64,000 nt of DNA, taken from positions 6,351,266 to 6,415,265 of the forward strand of contig NZ_KQ976354.1 in assembly GCF_000346485.2 (NCBI RefSeq). Direction: 5' to 3'. The DNA is from Scytonema hofmannii PCC 7110 (GTDB lineage Bacteria > Cyanobacteriota > Cyanobacteriia > Cyanobacteriales > Nostocaceae). A model generated the notes under the pieces. The model had not been told where the DNA came from and did not search any database. It worked only from the letters and a program-made list of their open reading frames with translations. This document shows positions 28,358 through 37,836 of this stretch, piece after piece (within the stretch, counting starts at the first letter, position 1; each line of letters opens with the position of its first letter). Position numbers and translations under genes: made by a program.

Positions 28358-28808
28358 GATGTTTGAAAAGTCTCAATTAATACAGCCTTGGCGATTGGAA
28401 ATCGCGGCTATACAAGCAAAACCCACCTACGTGGGTTTTAATATCCTGATTTCCCGTTACTGTACGTTCGCTTATTTTGAGATCCAAAGGGGAATTAAAG
28501 CCTTAATGTAAAAGGAAAAAGGGGATTTTTACGTGAGCCATTATTTTTATGTAAAATTTCTGACCATTCCAAAAGGCTAAGAGAGGCGGTTATTTAAGCC
28601 GTAGGCATAGGAGAAATCATAAAATGACCAAAAGCTCCTATGGGACTAAAAATGCCTGAATCCATTCCACACCCGGAATGACAACCCCTGTAAGGCGTAA
28701 ATTAAATCTTGCGGTTAAAAATGAGCGAACGTACAGCCGTTAGTCCGCGCAGGCGGACGAGCGTTTGTATAGTAGCTCATTATATGAGGCCAAAACTTTT
28801 CAAACATC
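28358..28808. mobile_element. 450-bp MITE-like element
   Basis: Perfect 14-bp terminal inverted repeats: GATGTTTGAAAAGT at 28358-28371 and ACTTTTCAAACATC at 28795-28808. Inside are subterminal repeats with small hairpins: AAACCCACCTACGTGGGTTT near 28420 and TTAGTCCGCGCAGGCGGAC near 28740, each beside TGTATAG/CTATACAAG segments facing each other. There is no coding frame, so it is a candidate non-autonomous element. Confidence 0.65.
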
Positions 28809-29285
28809 TTCTTAAGGGGATCTTGCAGCTCCTCACAATCAATGCGATCGAGTACTAGTTAAAAAACTTTTTCTCAAAAATCGGTTTCAGTTTCCGAAAT
28901 TTGCATAAGATTGTTTGTTTTCAGAAAAAGGATTTCCTTGTTTGCGTAGAGCAGTAGTCTATTAATCTCAAGGTCGTCCAAATAAAAAATCTCTCAAAAT
29001 TTCTTGTGGTGCAGGCTTCTAGCCCGCCACCAATACAGGACAGGCGAGGACGTCCGTCCCACAAGATGGAGAATTGATTTCTTGAAAATCCTTAATCTCA
29101 AAATTGCTGTAAATACTAGACTGAGGCTCTAGATCTACATAAAGTATTCTCTTTCATTTTTGTCTCACATACTTATTCGTTGCAGCTCGTTAATACTCAA
29201 TAGGAATACGTGGGGAAAGCTCAACAAATACTTAACGAAACCCCAGCAAATCCGATTCTCAAAATTTATTATTTAGGTAAATTTT

Positions 29286-30662
29286 ATGAAAAATGACTCA
29301 AATAAAGGACAAGATACGATATTGCAGTTAAATGATGGCACTTTAGTTGAGGTCATACCAAGTTTCAAGTTGAAACAAAGTCGATTCATCCCCGTAAGTG
29401 CGATCGCTCTGTTGGTAGTATCTGTATCAAGTCTTGCTTTAGTAGGGCTAAACTCCACCAGTGCGAAAAAAAATGTCGCAATTACACCCCATAAACACGT
29501 TATTCCAGTGAAAACCCAACGGGTAAAGGCAGTCACGTCGTATCAATTGTTGCAGGCTTATACGGGAGAAGTTGCAGCGATGCGAGTCAGCGAGTTGGGC
29601 TTTGAGCGTTCTGGAAAGGTCGTTGGGCTAAAAGTGGATCGGGGCGATCGCGTGACTGTAGGAACTCCCTTAGCGCAACTCGATAGCAGTTACCTAGAGA
29701 CACAACTTCAAGAATTACTAGCCCGCAAAGCTCAGAATATCGCAATTTTAGAAGAACTCAAAGCCGGACCGCGATCAGAGAAAATCGCCGTTGCTCGCGC
29801 CCAAGTCAAACAAATAGAACAACAGTTAAAACTAGAAGAAATCAAGCATGCTCGAAGAAAAGATTTATACAATCAAGGAGCCATTTCTAGAGAGCAGTAC
29901 GAAGAAGTAGCCTCCAATACAAATGTTTTATTAGAGAGGTTAGCAGCTTCTCGCAGTGAATTAAACGAGCTACTAGCAGGTACGCGCAAAGAACAGATAG
30001 CAGCACAACAGGCAGTTGTCAAACAATTAGATGCTAGCATTGCTCAGATGAAAATTAACATTGCCAAGAGTACAATCAAAGCTCCTTTCTCCGGGACAAT
30101 TGCTGCACGTCGTCTAGATGAAGGGACTGTTGTCAATGCAGGTCAAGCAGTGGTGCGCTTGGTAGAAAACACTCAACCAGAAATAGAGATTGGTGTCCCC
30201 GTACAGTTGATACCACAGATTCAGATAGGAAGCACACAGAAAGTGCAAATAGGACAAAACATATACCAAAGTAAAGTTTCATCAATTTTGCCAGAAGTTA
30301 ACCTCACAACTCGGACTCGCACCGTGGTGTTGACATTAGAGGGAGCAAGAGCGCAGTCAGTAGCTCCCGGACAAATCGCACGCTTGACGATTCCACAAAC
30401 AGTCAGAGAAAACGGTTACTGGGTACCAATTACAGCATTAGTACGTGGAGAGCGTGGTTTGTGGTCTTGTTACGCCTTAAGAGAAACAGAAAACTCATCA
30501 GATAGAACAAAGTCTTATCGTGTTGAACAGCAAAATGTCGAAGTATTGCACACGCAAGGAAGCCGTGTTCTCGTGAGGGGTACACTTCAGTCCAGTGACA
30601 CAGTGATTGCAGATGGTACTCAACGGATTGTACCCGGTCAGTTAGTGCGTCCGACGCTGTGA
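29286..30662 (+). CDS. RND efflux periplasmic adaptor (HlyD/MdtA type)
   Basis: 458 residues. A single N-terminal membrane segment (about 37-55, VSAIALLVVSVSSLALVGL) anchors it. The biotinyl-lipoyl-like half is at GFERSGKVVGLKVDRGDRVTVGTPLAQLD-type sequence. A long coiled-coil hairpin spans about residues 135-250 (QVKQIEQQLKLEEIK... to ...QQAVVKQLDAS), and the second lipoyl half is at KAPFSGTIAARRLDEGTVV. Beta-barrel and membrane-proximal parts follow. It links an inner-membrane RND pump to an outer-membrane channel. The pump gene is directly downstream; no TolC-type gene is in the window. Confidence 0.92.
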   Translation: MKNDSNKGQDTILQLNDGTLVEVIPSFKLKQSRFIPVSAIALLVVSVSSLALVGLNSTSAKKNVAITPHKHVIPVKTQRVKAVTSYQLLQAYTGEVAAMRVSELGFERSGKVVGLKVDRGDRVTVGTPLAQLDSSYLETQLQELLARKAQNIAILEELKAGPRSEKIAVARAQVKQIEQQLKLEEIKHARRKDLYNQGAISREQYEEVASNTNVLLERLAASRSELNELLAGTRKEQIAAQQAVVKQLDASIAQMKINIAKSTIKAPFSGTIAARRLDEGTVVNAGQAVVRLVENTQPEIEIGVPVQLIPQIQIGSTQKVQIGQNIYQSKVSSILPEVNLTTRTRTVVLTLEGARAQSVAPGQIARLTIPQTVRENGYWVPITALVRGERGLWSCYALRETENSSDRTKSYRVEQQNVEVLHTQGSRVLVRGTLQSSDTVIADGTQRIVPGQLVRPTL

Positions 30663-30663
30663 G

Positions 30664-31040
30664 TGGGGATTTTGGATTTTGGATTTTGGATTTTGGATTT
30701 TGGATTTTGGATTTTAGATTTTGGATTTTAGATTGGTTATTTGACACTGACTATGGTTATTCTTGACCTCCAATCCCCAATCCCCAATCCTCATTCTCCA
30801 ATCTCCAATCCAAAATCTAAAATCCAAAATTCCCAATCTCCAATCCTTAATCCTTAATCCTCAATCCAAAATCCAAAATCCAAAATCTAAAATCCAAAAT
30901 CCAAAATTCCCAATCTCCAATCCTTAATCCTTAATCCTCAATCCAAAATCCTTAATCCTCAATCCAAAATCCAAAATCCAAAATCCAAAATCCAAAATCC
31001 AAAATCCAAAATCCAAAATCCAAAATCCAAAATCCAAAAT
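30664..31040. repeat. Long inverted arrays of GGATTTT / CCAAAAT heptamers
   Basis: About ten GGATTTT units (30667-30734) are followed by arrays in the opposite orientation (CCAAAAT, CCTTAAT, CCAAAAT; about 30799-31040). The arms can pair into a stem of some 65 bp. The last unit ends three bases before the ATG of the RND pump, so the array covers the whole spacer within the efflux operon. Confidence 0.9.
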
Positions 31041-31044
31041 CGCA

Positions 31045-34000
31045 ATGTTTACTCTTTTTTATCGCAACCGCCAACTTCTATTTCTCACCTTGACACTCAT
31101 TGTTGTCTGGGGGCTGTCTTCTTTCTTTTCGCTTCCCCGTTTAGAAGATCCGGAAATTACTCAACGCTTTGCGACTGTCACAACTTTTTTTCCTGGAGCG
31201 AGTGCTGAACGGGTTGAAACGTTAGTGACAGAGCCAATAGAGCAGGAGTTATCTGAGATTGAAGAGGTAAATACCTTAGAATCTCGATCCGATACTGGAA
31301 TTTCCAGCATTACCATCAACATTAAAGAAACAATCAAAGATGTTGATAAAGTTTGGGCAAAAATTCGCAGTCAGATTAATGATGTGGTTCCGCAATTACC
31401 ACCAGGAGCATCACAGCCGAAGTATGAAGACTTGGAAGTCAAGGCAAATGCTTTAATTGTTGGCTTGACTTGGGAGAAAAATCTCCCTGCTAATTATGCA
31501 GTTTTACGCAGATGGGCAAAAACTTTAGAAGATAGAGTGCGATCGCTTAACGGTACTGACAAAGTGATACTATCTGGCGAGCCAAACGAAGAAGTCAGGG
31601 TCGAAATCAAGACTGCTGATTTGGCTAGGATAGGATTAACCGCCGAACAATTATCTCAGCAGATTCAGGCGAGTGATGCTAAGGTTAGCGCCGGACAACT
31701 TCGCAGTAAAACTGATGAACTGTTGTTTGAAGTTGCGGGAGAATTGGACTCTCTCGATCGCATTCGCAATATTCCTATTCGTACAAGTACTTCAGGACAA
31801 GTCACGCGTTTGAGCGATATTGCTCAAGTCAGTAAAGGTATTGTTGAACCAGCAAATAGTTTGGCATTTGTGTCTGGAAAACCAGGCGTTGTTGTTTCGG
31901 CTACGGTTGAGTCAGCAATGCGAGTGGATCTTTGGGCAAAATCAGCACATCAAGTTCTCAAAAAATTCCAATCCGAACTCCCTAGCGGTATTGATGTTAA
32001 GACCGTTCTCGACCAAAGTCGTTATGTACAAACTCGTATTGGCGGGGTTATTCAGGAATTGGTCACAGGTTCGTTATTAGCACTGCTTGTGATTCTCTTT
32101 CTCATGGGTTGGCGGTCTGCTTTAGTTGTGAGTGCAACTTTGCCAGTGACTACCCTGTTTGTGTTTGGAGGTATGAGTGTCTTTGGCGTTCCCTTGCATC
32201 AGATATCGATGACGGGATTGATTATCGCCATTGGATTATTAATTGATAATGCGATTTGCATGACAGATGAAATGCAAACTCGACTGCATCAAGGCATGAA
32301 AATAGAGGAAGCGATTGTTGACAGTGTGAGTCACATGGGTATTCCCCTGTTGAGTTCAACCGTAACAACAGCGTTAATTTTTTTACCAATTGCTTTGGCT
32401 CCTGGTGGTACGGGGGAATTTACAAGTACCATCGGAGTGAATGCAATTCTGGGACTCATCGGTTCGCTTTTGATTTCACTCACGATTCTTCCTGTATTGT
32501 TAGGTTTACTACATCAGTGGAGACACAACCTCAGAATCCCAAATTGGCTGGAAGAAGGTTTTTCCCATCCTCAATTGACCCAAATTTACCAATGGACATT
32601 GCGGAAAACATTCAGCAGACCCATGCTTGCGGTGAGTCTGGCTCTCATTTTGCCAATCACTGGGTTTACTCTCAGTTCCGATCTCAAGCAGCAATTCTTT
32701 CCTTCTGCAGGTCGAGACCAGTTTTATGTAGAATTTGAATTTCCCAATCAAACTGCTTTAAGCCAGACACAAGCGCAAGTCCTACAGGCACGGGATTTAA
32801 TCCTCAAGCATTCTGAGATTGCTGATGTTCATATGCTTGTAGGAGAAAGCGCTCCAACTTTTTACTACAATGTTATTGGTAAACGGGAAAATGCCGCCAA
32901 CTATGCCCAAGCATTAGTGCAACTGCAACCGAATGCTCTACCTGGTTCAATTATTGATACATTGCAGGACGAGTTGGATCGAGCATTGCCTAACGCCCAA
33001 GTCCTTGTCCGACAACTCGAGCAAGGACCTGGGGTTGATGCACCCGTTGAAATTCGTTTATACGGACCGGATTTAGAAAAACTTCGGGAACTTGGTAACC
33101 AAATCCGAGGAGAACTAGCCCAGATTCCAGATGTGATTCATACCCGTGCGAGCTTAACAGAAGCTCAACCCAAGTTGGAAGTTCGAGTTGATGAAGAACA
33201 AGCAAGATTAGCGGGACTTGACCGGAGTGCGATCGCCCGCCAATTAGACACAAACCTTGAAGGGGTCACTGGAGGTTCTGTACTGGAAGCGACGGAAGAA
33301 TTACCTGTGCGAGTGCGGGTTTCTGACTCTCATCGCGGTAACTTAGACCAAATTGCTACCCTCGATTTATTGCCTAACAGAGCATCATCTGCAGAAAACA
33401 ACCAGACTATTCCCCTTGCATCTGTTGGTGAAATTCAACTCGTTCCAGATTTAGCGATGATTCCTCGACGCAATGGACAACGCGTGAATATTGTCCAAGG
33501 CTTTATCAAAGCAGGAACGCTTCCTTCAGTGGTTGTATCTGAGTTTCAAAAGCGGTTGCGATCGGGAGTGATAAAGTTTCCTCCTGGTTACTCCTTCGAG
33601 TTTGGTGGAGAAGCCGAAGAGCGCGGTACTGCGGTCGTGAATTTGTTATCCACAGTCGGAGTATTGGGAGTGCTGATGACAGCCACGCTGGTTCTCACTT
33701 TCAACTCGTTTGCTCTAGCTGGAAGTATCGGTATCATCGCGGTGCTTTCGGTTGGGTTAGGGCTGTTAGCTCTATGGATATCTGGCTACCCCTTTGGTTT
33801 TACAGCAATTCTTGGTACCGTTGGACTTATCGGTATTGCGGTTAATGAAGCGACTGTTGTTTTAGCAGCTTTGCAGGCTGACCCTCAAGCAAGTTTGGGA
33901 GACCCCAGAGCCGTACAAGAAGTTGTTCTTCACTCTACTCGCCACATGATTGCTACAACCATCACTGATACGGCTGGTTTTACACCTCTTTTGTTTGACC

Positions 34001-34161
34001 CAACAGGTTTTTGGAATCCTCTAGCAATTGTTATTGCTGGTGGTTTGTTCGGTGTAACTGTCCTATCGCTTTACTTTGTTCCCTCAGTATACCTGCTATT
34101 GGGTCGCAGAAAGCGATATGCCCATTCTCGCAAAGTCATCAATTTAAAAACAGCACATTAA
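31045..34161 (+). CDS. RND family efflux pump, inner-membrane subunit
   Basis: 1038 residues, full length for the family. The first TM helix is at 8-28 (LLFLTLTLIVVWGLSSFF), then a large periplasmic loop. A TM cluster at about 335-500 includes GLIIAIGLLIDNAICMTDE, the TM4 proton-relay region. A second periplasmic loop follows, then a last TM cluster at 870-1030 with GTVGLIGIAVNEATVVLAAL. Substrate cannot be predicted from sequence alone; the pattern is closer to general hydrophobe pumps than to metal pumps. It is translationally close to the adaptor gene but separated by the repeat array. Confidence 0.93.
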   Translation: MFTLFYRNRQLLFLTLTLIVVWGLSSFFSLPRLEDPEITQRFATVTTFFPGASAERVETLVTEPIEQELSEIEEVNTLESRSDTGISSITINIKETIKDVDKVWAKIRSQINDVVPQLPPGASQPKYEDLEVKANALIVGLTWEKNLPANYAVLRRWAKTLEDRVRSLNGTDKVILSGEPNEEVRVEIKTADLARIGLTAEQLSQQIQASDAKVSAGQLRSKTDELLFEVAGELDSLDRIRNIPIRTSTSGQVTRLSDIAQVSKGIVEPANSLAFVSGKPGVVVSATVESAMRVDLWAKSAHQVLKKFQSELPSGIDVKTVLDQSRYVQTRIGGVIQELVTGSLLALLVILFLMGWRSALVVSATLPVTTLFVFGGMSVFGVPLHQISMTGLIIAIGLLIDNAICMTDEMQTRLHQGMKIEEAIVDSVSHMGIPLLSSTVTTALIFLPIALAPGGTGEFTSTIGVNAILGLIGSLLISLTILPVLLGLLHQWRHNLRIPNWLEEGFSHPQLTQIYQWTLRKTFSRPMLAVSLALILPITGFTLSSDLKQQFFPSAGRDQFYVEFEFPNQTALSQTQAQVLQARDLILKHSEIADVHMLVGESAPTFYYNVIGKRENAANYAQALVQLQPNALPGSIIDTLQDELDRALPNAQVLVRQLEQGPGVDAPVEIRLYGPDLEKLRELGNQIRGELAQIPDVIHTRASLTEAQPKLEVRVDEEQARLAGLDRSAIARQLDTNLEGVTGGSVLEATEELPVRVRVSDSHRGNLDQIATLDLLPNRASSAENNQTIPLASVGEIQLVPDLAMIPRRNGQRVNIVQGFIKAGTLPSVVVSEFQKRLRSGVIKFPPGYSFEFGGEAEERGTAVVNLLSTVGVLGVLMTATLVLTFNSFALAGSIGIIAVLSVGLGLLALWISGYPFGFTAILGTVGLIGIAVNEATVVLAALQADPQASLGDPRAVQEVVLHSTRHMIATTITDTAGFTPLLFDPTGFWNPLAIVIAGGLFGVTVLSLYFVPSVYLLLGRRKRYAHSRKVINLKTAH

Positions 34162-34220
34162 GGGATTTCCAAGAAATAAATTACCTAATCTTGTGGGACG
34201 GGCGTCCCCGCCCGTTCTCT

Positions 34221-34355
34221 ACTAGTAGTCTGTCACACCAACGCCTGCTAGGTTATTAAAAAACCACAAAGACGCAAAGAGCACAAAGGAAGAGGGACAT
34301 ATGATGAGTTTGAATGTTGTTTTACCTAGCAAACTTAGTGGGCGAAGTACTAGTA
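34221..34355. mobile_element. MITE-like element, AGTCTGTCA family, copy B
   Basis: ACTAGTAGTCTGTCACACC at the left and GTACTAGTAGT at the right bracket a core with CTGCTAGGTTATTAAAAAAC, CATATGATGAGTTTGAATG and CCTAGCAAACTTAGTGGG. Nearly the whole unit recurs inverted at 42281-42411, showing recent mobility. Confidence 0.65.
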
Positions 34356-34480
34356 GTCCGCCACATCAACTTTGATGGGTTGAGCAATCTTTAAATTCTT
34401 CTTCTCTTCCTCTTACTTTGCGCTCTTTGCGTCTTCGCGGTTTTTTTCACTCGTCAATTGTGAGTTGACAGACTACTAGT
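34347..34480. mobile_element. MITE-like element, AGTCTGTCA family, copy C
   Basis: CTAGTAGTCCGCCACATCAAC faces GTTGACAGACTACTAG. The core is the CTTTGCGTCTTCGCGG repeat. It overlaps copy B by sharing the CTAGTAGT end, so the two look like neighbours inserted end to end. Confidence 0.55.
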
Positions 34481-34571
34481 GACGGGCGAGACGCCCGTAC
34501 CACAAGAGATCCGCCCGTAATTTATTTAACCGCACCAGACGCAGAGTACGCAGAGGTAAGAGGTGAGGGAG

Positions 34572-35414
34572 CTATATTCTCTCGGATAAGATTTTCTCTG
34601 CATCTTGACAAAGCAACTCGTGATATTGACCGTTGCTAGCGAGCAACCCTCCCCACTGATTGATATCACCAGTGTTGTACTGCAGTGGGGAACCGTCAAA
34701 ATGAGTGTATTTTCCACCCGCTTCTGTTAAAATCAGTTCTGGAGCAGCTATATCCCAATCTTTTGGTGCGGACTTTCCTGATAGGGAAATGTAAACATCT
34801 GCCCGTTGTTCTACAATTGTGGCAATTTTACATCCTACACTCCCTACGGCTTTTTGGTTTTGACAGGGGAGTTGTTGTAGCAGGTAATCAAGTCTTTCAT
34901 TGCGGTGAGAGCGACTGACAACGACTGTTAAATCCTCAAGGCGTTCCCGTGATGATACCTGTAAGGGGAAAGTTTGTCTATCGCGAGTTTCTGCAAATGC
35001 ACCATTGCCTTTTGTGGCATAATACAATTTTTCTAACTCCGGTACAGCTACCACAGCTAGCACTGGGCGCGTTTCTTTCACTAGGGCTATGTGAATGGCA
35101 TACTCCCCAGTTTTTTCAATAAAGTCTCGCGTCCCATCTAAAGGATCGATAATCCACGCCCATTCTTGTTTTGCTTGTTCGGTTGTGTATGTTTCTTCAC
35201 TGATGTAAGCAAAATCTTCAGTGCCTAAAGCTGCTTGTAGCTTCTCTAATATATATTGATTGACAGCGACATCTGCTACTGTTACGGGTTCATTCTGCTT
35301 GTACTGTACTTCTAAATTGCGATCGCCTGTTTGGTGGTAGTAAGACCGCAGTATATTTGCTGCTTCCCAACCGACAGAACGAGCGACAGTGAGTATTTCT
35401 TGTAAGTCTTTCAT
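34572..35414 (-). CDS. cysQ: 3'(2'),5'-bisphosphate nucleotidase / inositol monophosphatase family
   Basis: 280 residues with the Mg-binding signature of the family: Glu-Glu in YISEE, WIIDPLDGTRDF and the late WDIAAPELILTEAGG. It hydrolyses 3'-phosphoadenosine 5'-phosphate (or related sugar phosphates) and clears a by-product of sulphate assimilation. Soluble, single gene, convergent with the RND pump. The family assignment is firm. Choice of CysQ over inositol monophosphatase rests on the overall pattern and is less certain. Confidence 0.85.
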   Translation of the reverse strand: MKDLQEILTVARSVGWEAANILRSYYHQTGDRNLEVQYKQNEPVTVADVAVNQYILEKLQAALGTEDFAYISEETYTTEQAKQEWAWIIDPLDGTRDFIEKTGEYAIHIALVKETRPVLAVVAVPELEKLYYATKGNGAFAETRDRQTFPLQVSSRERLEDLTVVVSRSHRNERLDYLLQQLPCQNQKAVGSVGCKIATIVEQRADVYISLSGKSAPKDWDIAAPELILTEAGGKYTHFDGSPLQYNTGDINQWGGLLASNGQYHELLCQDAEKILSERI

Positions 35415-35632
35415 TTATTTATAACAGATGTAATTATGCATACCGTGAAAAATATCTCCAGTCCTCAGTGTATCAACAGCCCGAACATTTGGCACATTTT
35501 TTGCCATCAATACGGTATTGAATTGGGTTTTCTCCATGAGTTAGCGATATCGCACATAGAGCTTTCAATCTGGAAATAGCATTTTCCACCTGCTGCTAAT
35601 CTATAAACATACACCCACAAGCAACAGACACC

Positions 35633-37156
35633 ATGAAGAGAGAAGTTTTTAACTATCCTCCCAGTGTGGAAGTCTTAAAATTGTTAACGCCCGGTTCCTT
35701 AAAACAACATTTAGCAAAAGCAGTCAGACTATGGGTTATTTTACGTTCTATCTATGGAGATGATGTTGATGAAGTTAAATTGGATTTAGGAGAAGAATTC
35801 ACTTTTCTTCAATGGCGCGATTTATTTTTTCTAGATGCAGCAAAGCAACATATGCGTGATAGAATTCCAGGTTTACATAATGAAGAATGTCGCTGTGCTA
35901 CAAAATTAACTGAGTGGTTGTTTGCATCAAGTCTATCAAGTTTACGTATCGAGGAAAATCAATGGTCTCAGTCATTTCAAAAATACTATTCCATTAAACC
36001 TGATGAATTGCAAAATTTATTGTTGGAGGGAATGATTAATAATTCCACAGAAAAGAGCCAACAGAACGAAGATTCAGTGACTACTAGCAACAGTCAAAAA
36101 TCTCAGCGGTTTTCTAAGTTTTTATCTGATGGGCGTTTATTTGCTGTCACCAGTCGAAATTTAAAAGCAAATGATTTTCAATCATTAGTCAAACTGGGGT
36201 GGTTAAGAAAAGCAAATGATAAAGGAATAGAAAGTCAAGATAAATACTTGAAAGTAGAGAATTTTCCTGAGGGTTTCTTAAGCCGTCTAGAAAAGACAGA
36301 AATTAGTTATAACCAGTTTACAAATGAAGAGCTATCTGCTTTCAATAATTCATTAGCTCAACCAATTAACGGTGTTCAAAGATTTTTTATCCATGCAGAA
36401 TACATAGTCCATGCCAAACGAACTGATGATATAGAATCGCTGCAGGAGCGGTTAAAAAAACTTTGGCAGCAAGATAATATTCCATTGGTTAAGTTGACAT
36501 ATCAGAGTGTCAAGCTATATCAGAAGACGGTCGATTGTATTGTTTATCCAGTTTGCATTTACTATTATCAACGCGCACCTTATCTATTTGCTTACGGTCA
36601 AATTCCCAAACAAGAGCAGGAAAATAGTTGGAGTAAAATCGATTGGTATGATTATCGCCTTGACCGAATTCTTAAATTAGATGAATTATCAAAAAGTTTA
36701 GAGGATGCAAATATTCCCAAACATTTTGTAGATAAGTGTCAAGGCAAATATCCACCAACTCCTGATGAGATTAAAGAAAAAATGTCAGATGCTTGGGGAT
36801 TTGATATCTACCAACCACAAGAGTTACTAGTCTTGAAATTCGATCGGTATTTTTATGCAAATAACATCAAGGGAACGGAACGTGAGGAAATGTTCGCCAA
36901 AATTTCCTACCAACAGGTTGAGAAATTTGTGAAGACTCACACTGCTTCAGCATCAGCAGAACAGAGATATCTGCTTTCAACCTTACAATCTCGTTCGGAT
37001 AAAAATATTTACTGCAAAGTCTATTATCGTGCCAATGATAACAATATTGTCATGCGTTTGCGAGCATGGGGACCGAATGTAGAGGTAATTTTACCTTGGG
37101 ATTTACGACAACGCATGACAAAAGAAATTGAAGCAACTTACAAACTTTATAAATAA
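35633..37156 (+). CDS. CRISPR-associated TIGR03985-type protein with WYL-like domain
   Basis: 507 residues. The start PSVEVLKLLTPGSLKQHLAKAVRLW and overall length fit the cyanobacterial family I know as TIGR03985, found beside CRISPR loci. Residues about 265-355 look like a WYL domain (KLTYQSVKLYQKTVDCIVYPVCIYYY, then YDYRLDRIL), a ligand-binding fold of transcription regulators. A charged segment near 140-165 is low in complexity. It begins a + strand run with the HD protein, RT, cas1 and cas2; spacing to the next gene is 16 bp. A role as regulator of the CRISPR locus is inference; I do not see a clear helix-turn-helix. Confidence 0.75.
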   Translation: MKREVFNYPPSVEVLKLLTPGSLKQHLAKAVRLWVILRSIYGDDVDEVKLDLGEEFTFLQWRDLFFLDAAKQHMRDRIPGLHNEECRCATKLTEWLFASSLSSLRIEENQWSQSFQKYYSIKPDELQNLLLEGMINNSTEKSQQNEDSVTTSNSQKSQRFSKFLSDGRLFAVTSRNLKANDFQSLVKLGWLRKANDKGIESQDKYLKVENFPEGFLSRLEKTEISYNQFTNEELSAFNNSLAQPINGVQRFFIHAEYIVHAKRTDDIESLQERLKKLWQQDNIPLVKLTYQSVKLYQKTVDCIVYPVCIYYYQRAPYLFAYGQIPKQEQENSWSKIDWYDYRLDRILKLDELSKSLEDANIPKHFVDKCQGKYPPTPDEIKEKMSDAWGFDIYQPQELLVLKFDRYFYANNIKGTEREEMFAKISYQQVEKFVKTHTASASAEQRYLLSTLQSRSDKNIYCKVYYRANDNNIVMRLRAWGPNVEVILPWDLRQRMTKEIEATYKLYK

Positions 37157-37172
37157 TCGCGATCGTAACACT

Positions 37173-37763
37173 ATGAACTTAAACGCCACGGACACATCGA
37201 AATTAACCCATCGTTTTGAACAAGCTTTAGTTTACGCTACCAGACTCCACGCCAAACAAACTAGAAAGGGAGGTAACGTACCCTATATTAGTCATCTTTT
37301 AAGCGTAGCCGCGCTGGTATTGGAAGATGGCGGGGATGAAGATGAAGCGATCTCAGCATTATTACATGATGCTGTCGAAGACCAAGGAGGGAACGCAACC
37401 CGCGAAGCTATTTTACATATGTTTGGTGAAAGAGTCATCGCAATAGTTGATGGTTGTACCGATGCAGATACTATACCAAAACCGCCTTGGAAAGAACGCA
37501 AAGAGCAATATATTGAAAAATTGCGTTATGCTTCAGCTTCAGTTCGTAAAGTAGCGCTAGCAGATAAATTGCATAATGCGTGTAGTATCTTAAAAAATTT
37601 GGATAGGGAAGGGGAAGCAACTTGGGAAAAGTTTAAAGGTGGGAAGGAAGGAACGTTATGGTATTACCGCACTCTCGCAAAGTTGTTTTTAACCACCGAT
37701 CCTGATTCTTGGTTAGTCAGGGAATTAAACCGTGTTGTTAGCAAGTTTAACAGTGACCAGTAA
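37173..37763 (+). CDS. HD-domain hydrolase of RelA/SpoT (MESH1-like) type
   Basis: 196 residues from the ATG at 37173. The frame is open 15 codons upstream into the previous gene, but this ATG is the better start. Metal-binding pattern: RKGGNVPYISHLLSVA (His), ALLHDAVED (His-Asp), then LADKLHN (Asp). This is the hydrolase half of RelA/SpoT without a synthetase, TGS or ACT part, so it could remove pyrophosphate from ppGpp-like or other nucleotides. It is not the HD domain of Cas10. It lies between the WYL-like protein and the RT with operon spacing, an odd place for alarmone metabolism. Confidence 0.85.
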   Translation: MNLNATDTSKLTHRFEQALVYATRLHAKQTRKGGNVPYISHLLSVAALVLEDGGDEDEAISALLHDAVEDQGGNATREAILHMFGERVIAIVDGCTDADTIPKPPWKERKEQYIEKLRYASASVRKVALADKLHNACSILKNLDREGEATWEKFKGGKEGTLWYYRTLAKLFLTTDPDSWLVRELNRVVSKFNSDQ

Positions 37764-37836
37764 TCAGTGACCAGTGACCAGTGACCAGTGACCAGTGAGG
37801 CATTTTTAATCCAAAATCCAAAATCCAAAATCCAAA
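37764..37836. repeat. Short tandem repeats before the RT gene
   Basis: GTGACCAGTGACCAGTGACC and then CCAAAATCCAAAATCCAAAA. The last heptamer runs into the ATG (CCAAAATGG), so the repeat supplies the first candidate start codon of the RT. Confidence 0.85.

Larger units (their letters stand above)
27771..29285. other. 1.5-kb gene-free region with repeats
   Basis: No plausible coding frame. It contains a palindrome GATCCCCGA...TCGGGGATC (28321-28351), a 450-bp inverted-repeat element (28358-28808) and, at 29005-29065, a CAGGCTTCTAGCCCGCC / GACGTCCGTCCCACAAGATG interspersed repeat. The last 200 bp before 29286 probably carry the promoter of the efflux operon. Confidence 0.6.
34162..34571. other. 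Repeat-only spacer between RND pump and cysQ-like gene
   Basis: It holds GGACGGGCGTCCCCGCCCGT and GACGGGCGAGACGCCCGT hairpins, two MITE-like copies (34221-34355 and 34347-34480) and CGCAAAGACGC-type repeats. The genes on both sides converge. No gene seen. Confidence 0.65.

Noticed and set aside
30430-30747. 105-codon frame on the - strand with KIQNPKS repeats
   Set aside because: Made by heptamer repeats and the antisense of the adaptor gene.
37173-37763. HD protein as a detached Cas10 HD nuclease
   Set aside because: Motifs (RKGGNVPYISH, LLHDAVED, LADKLHN) are of the RelA/SpoT hydrolase type, not the Cas10 HD.
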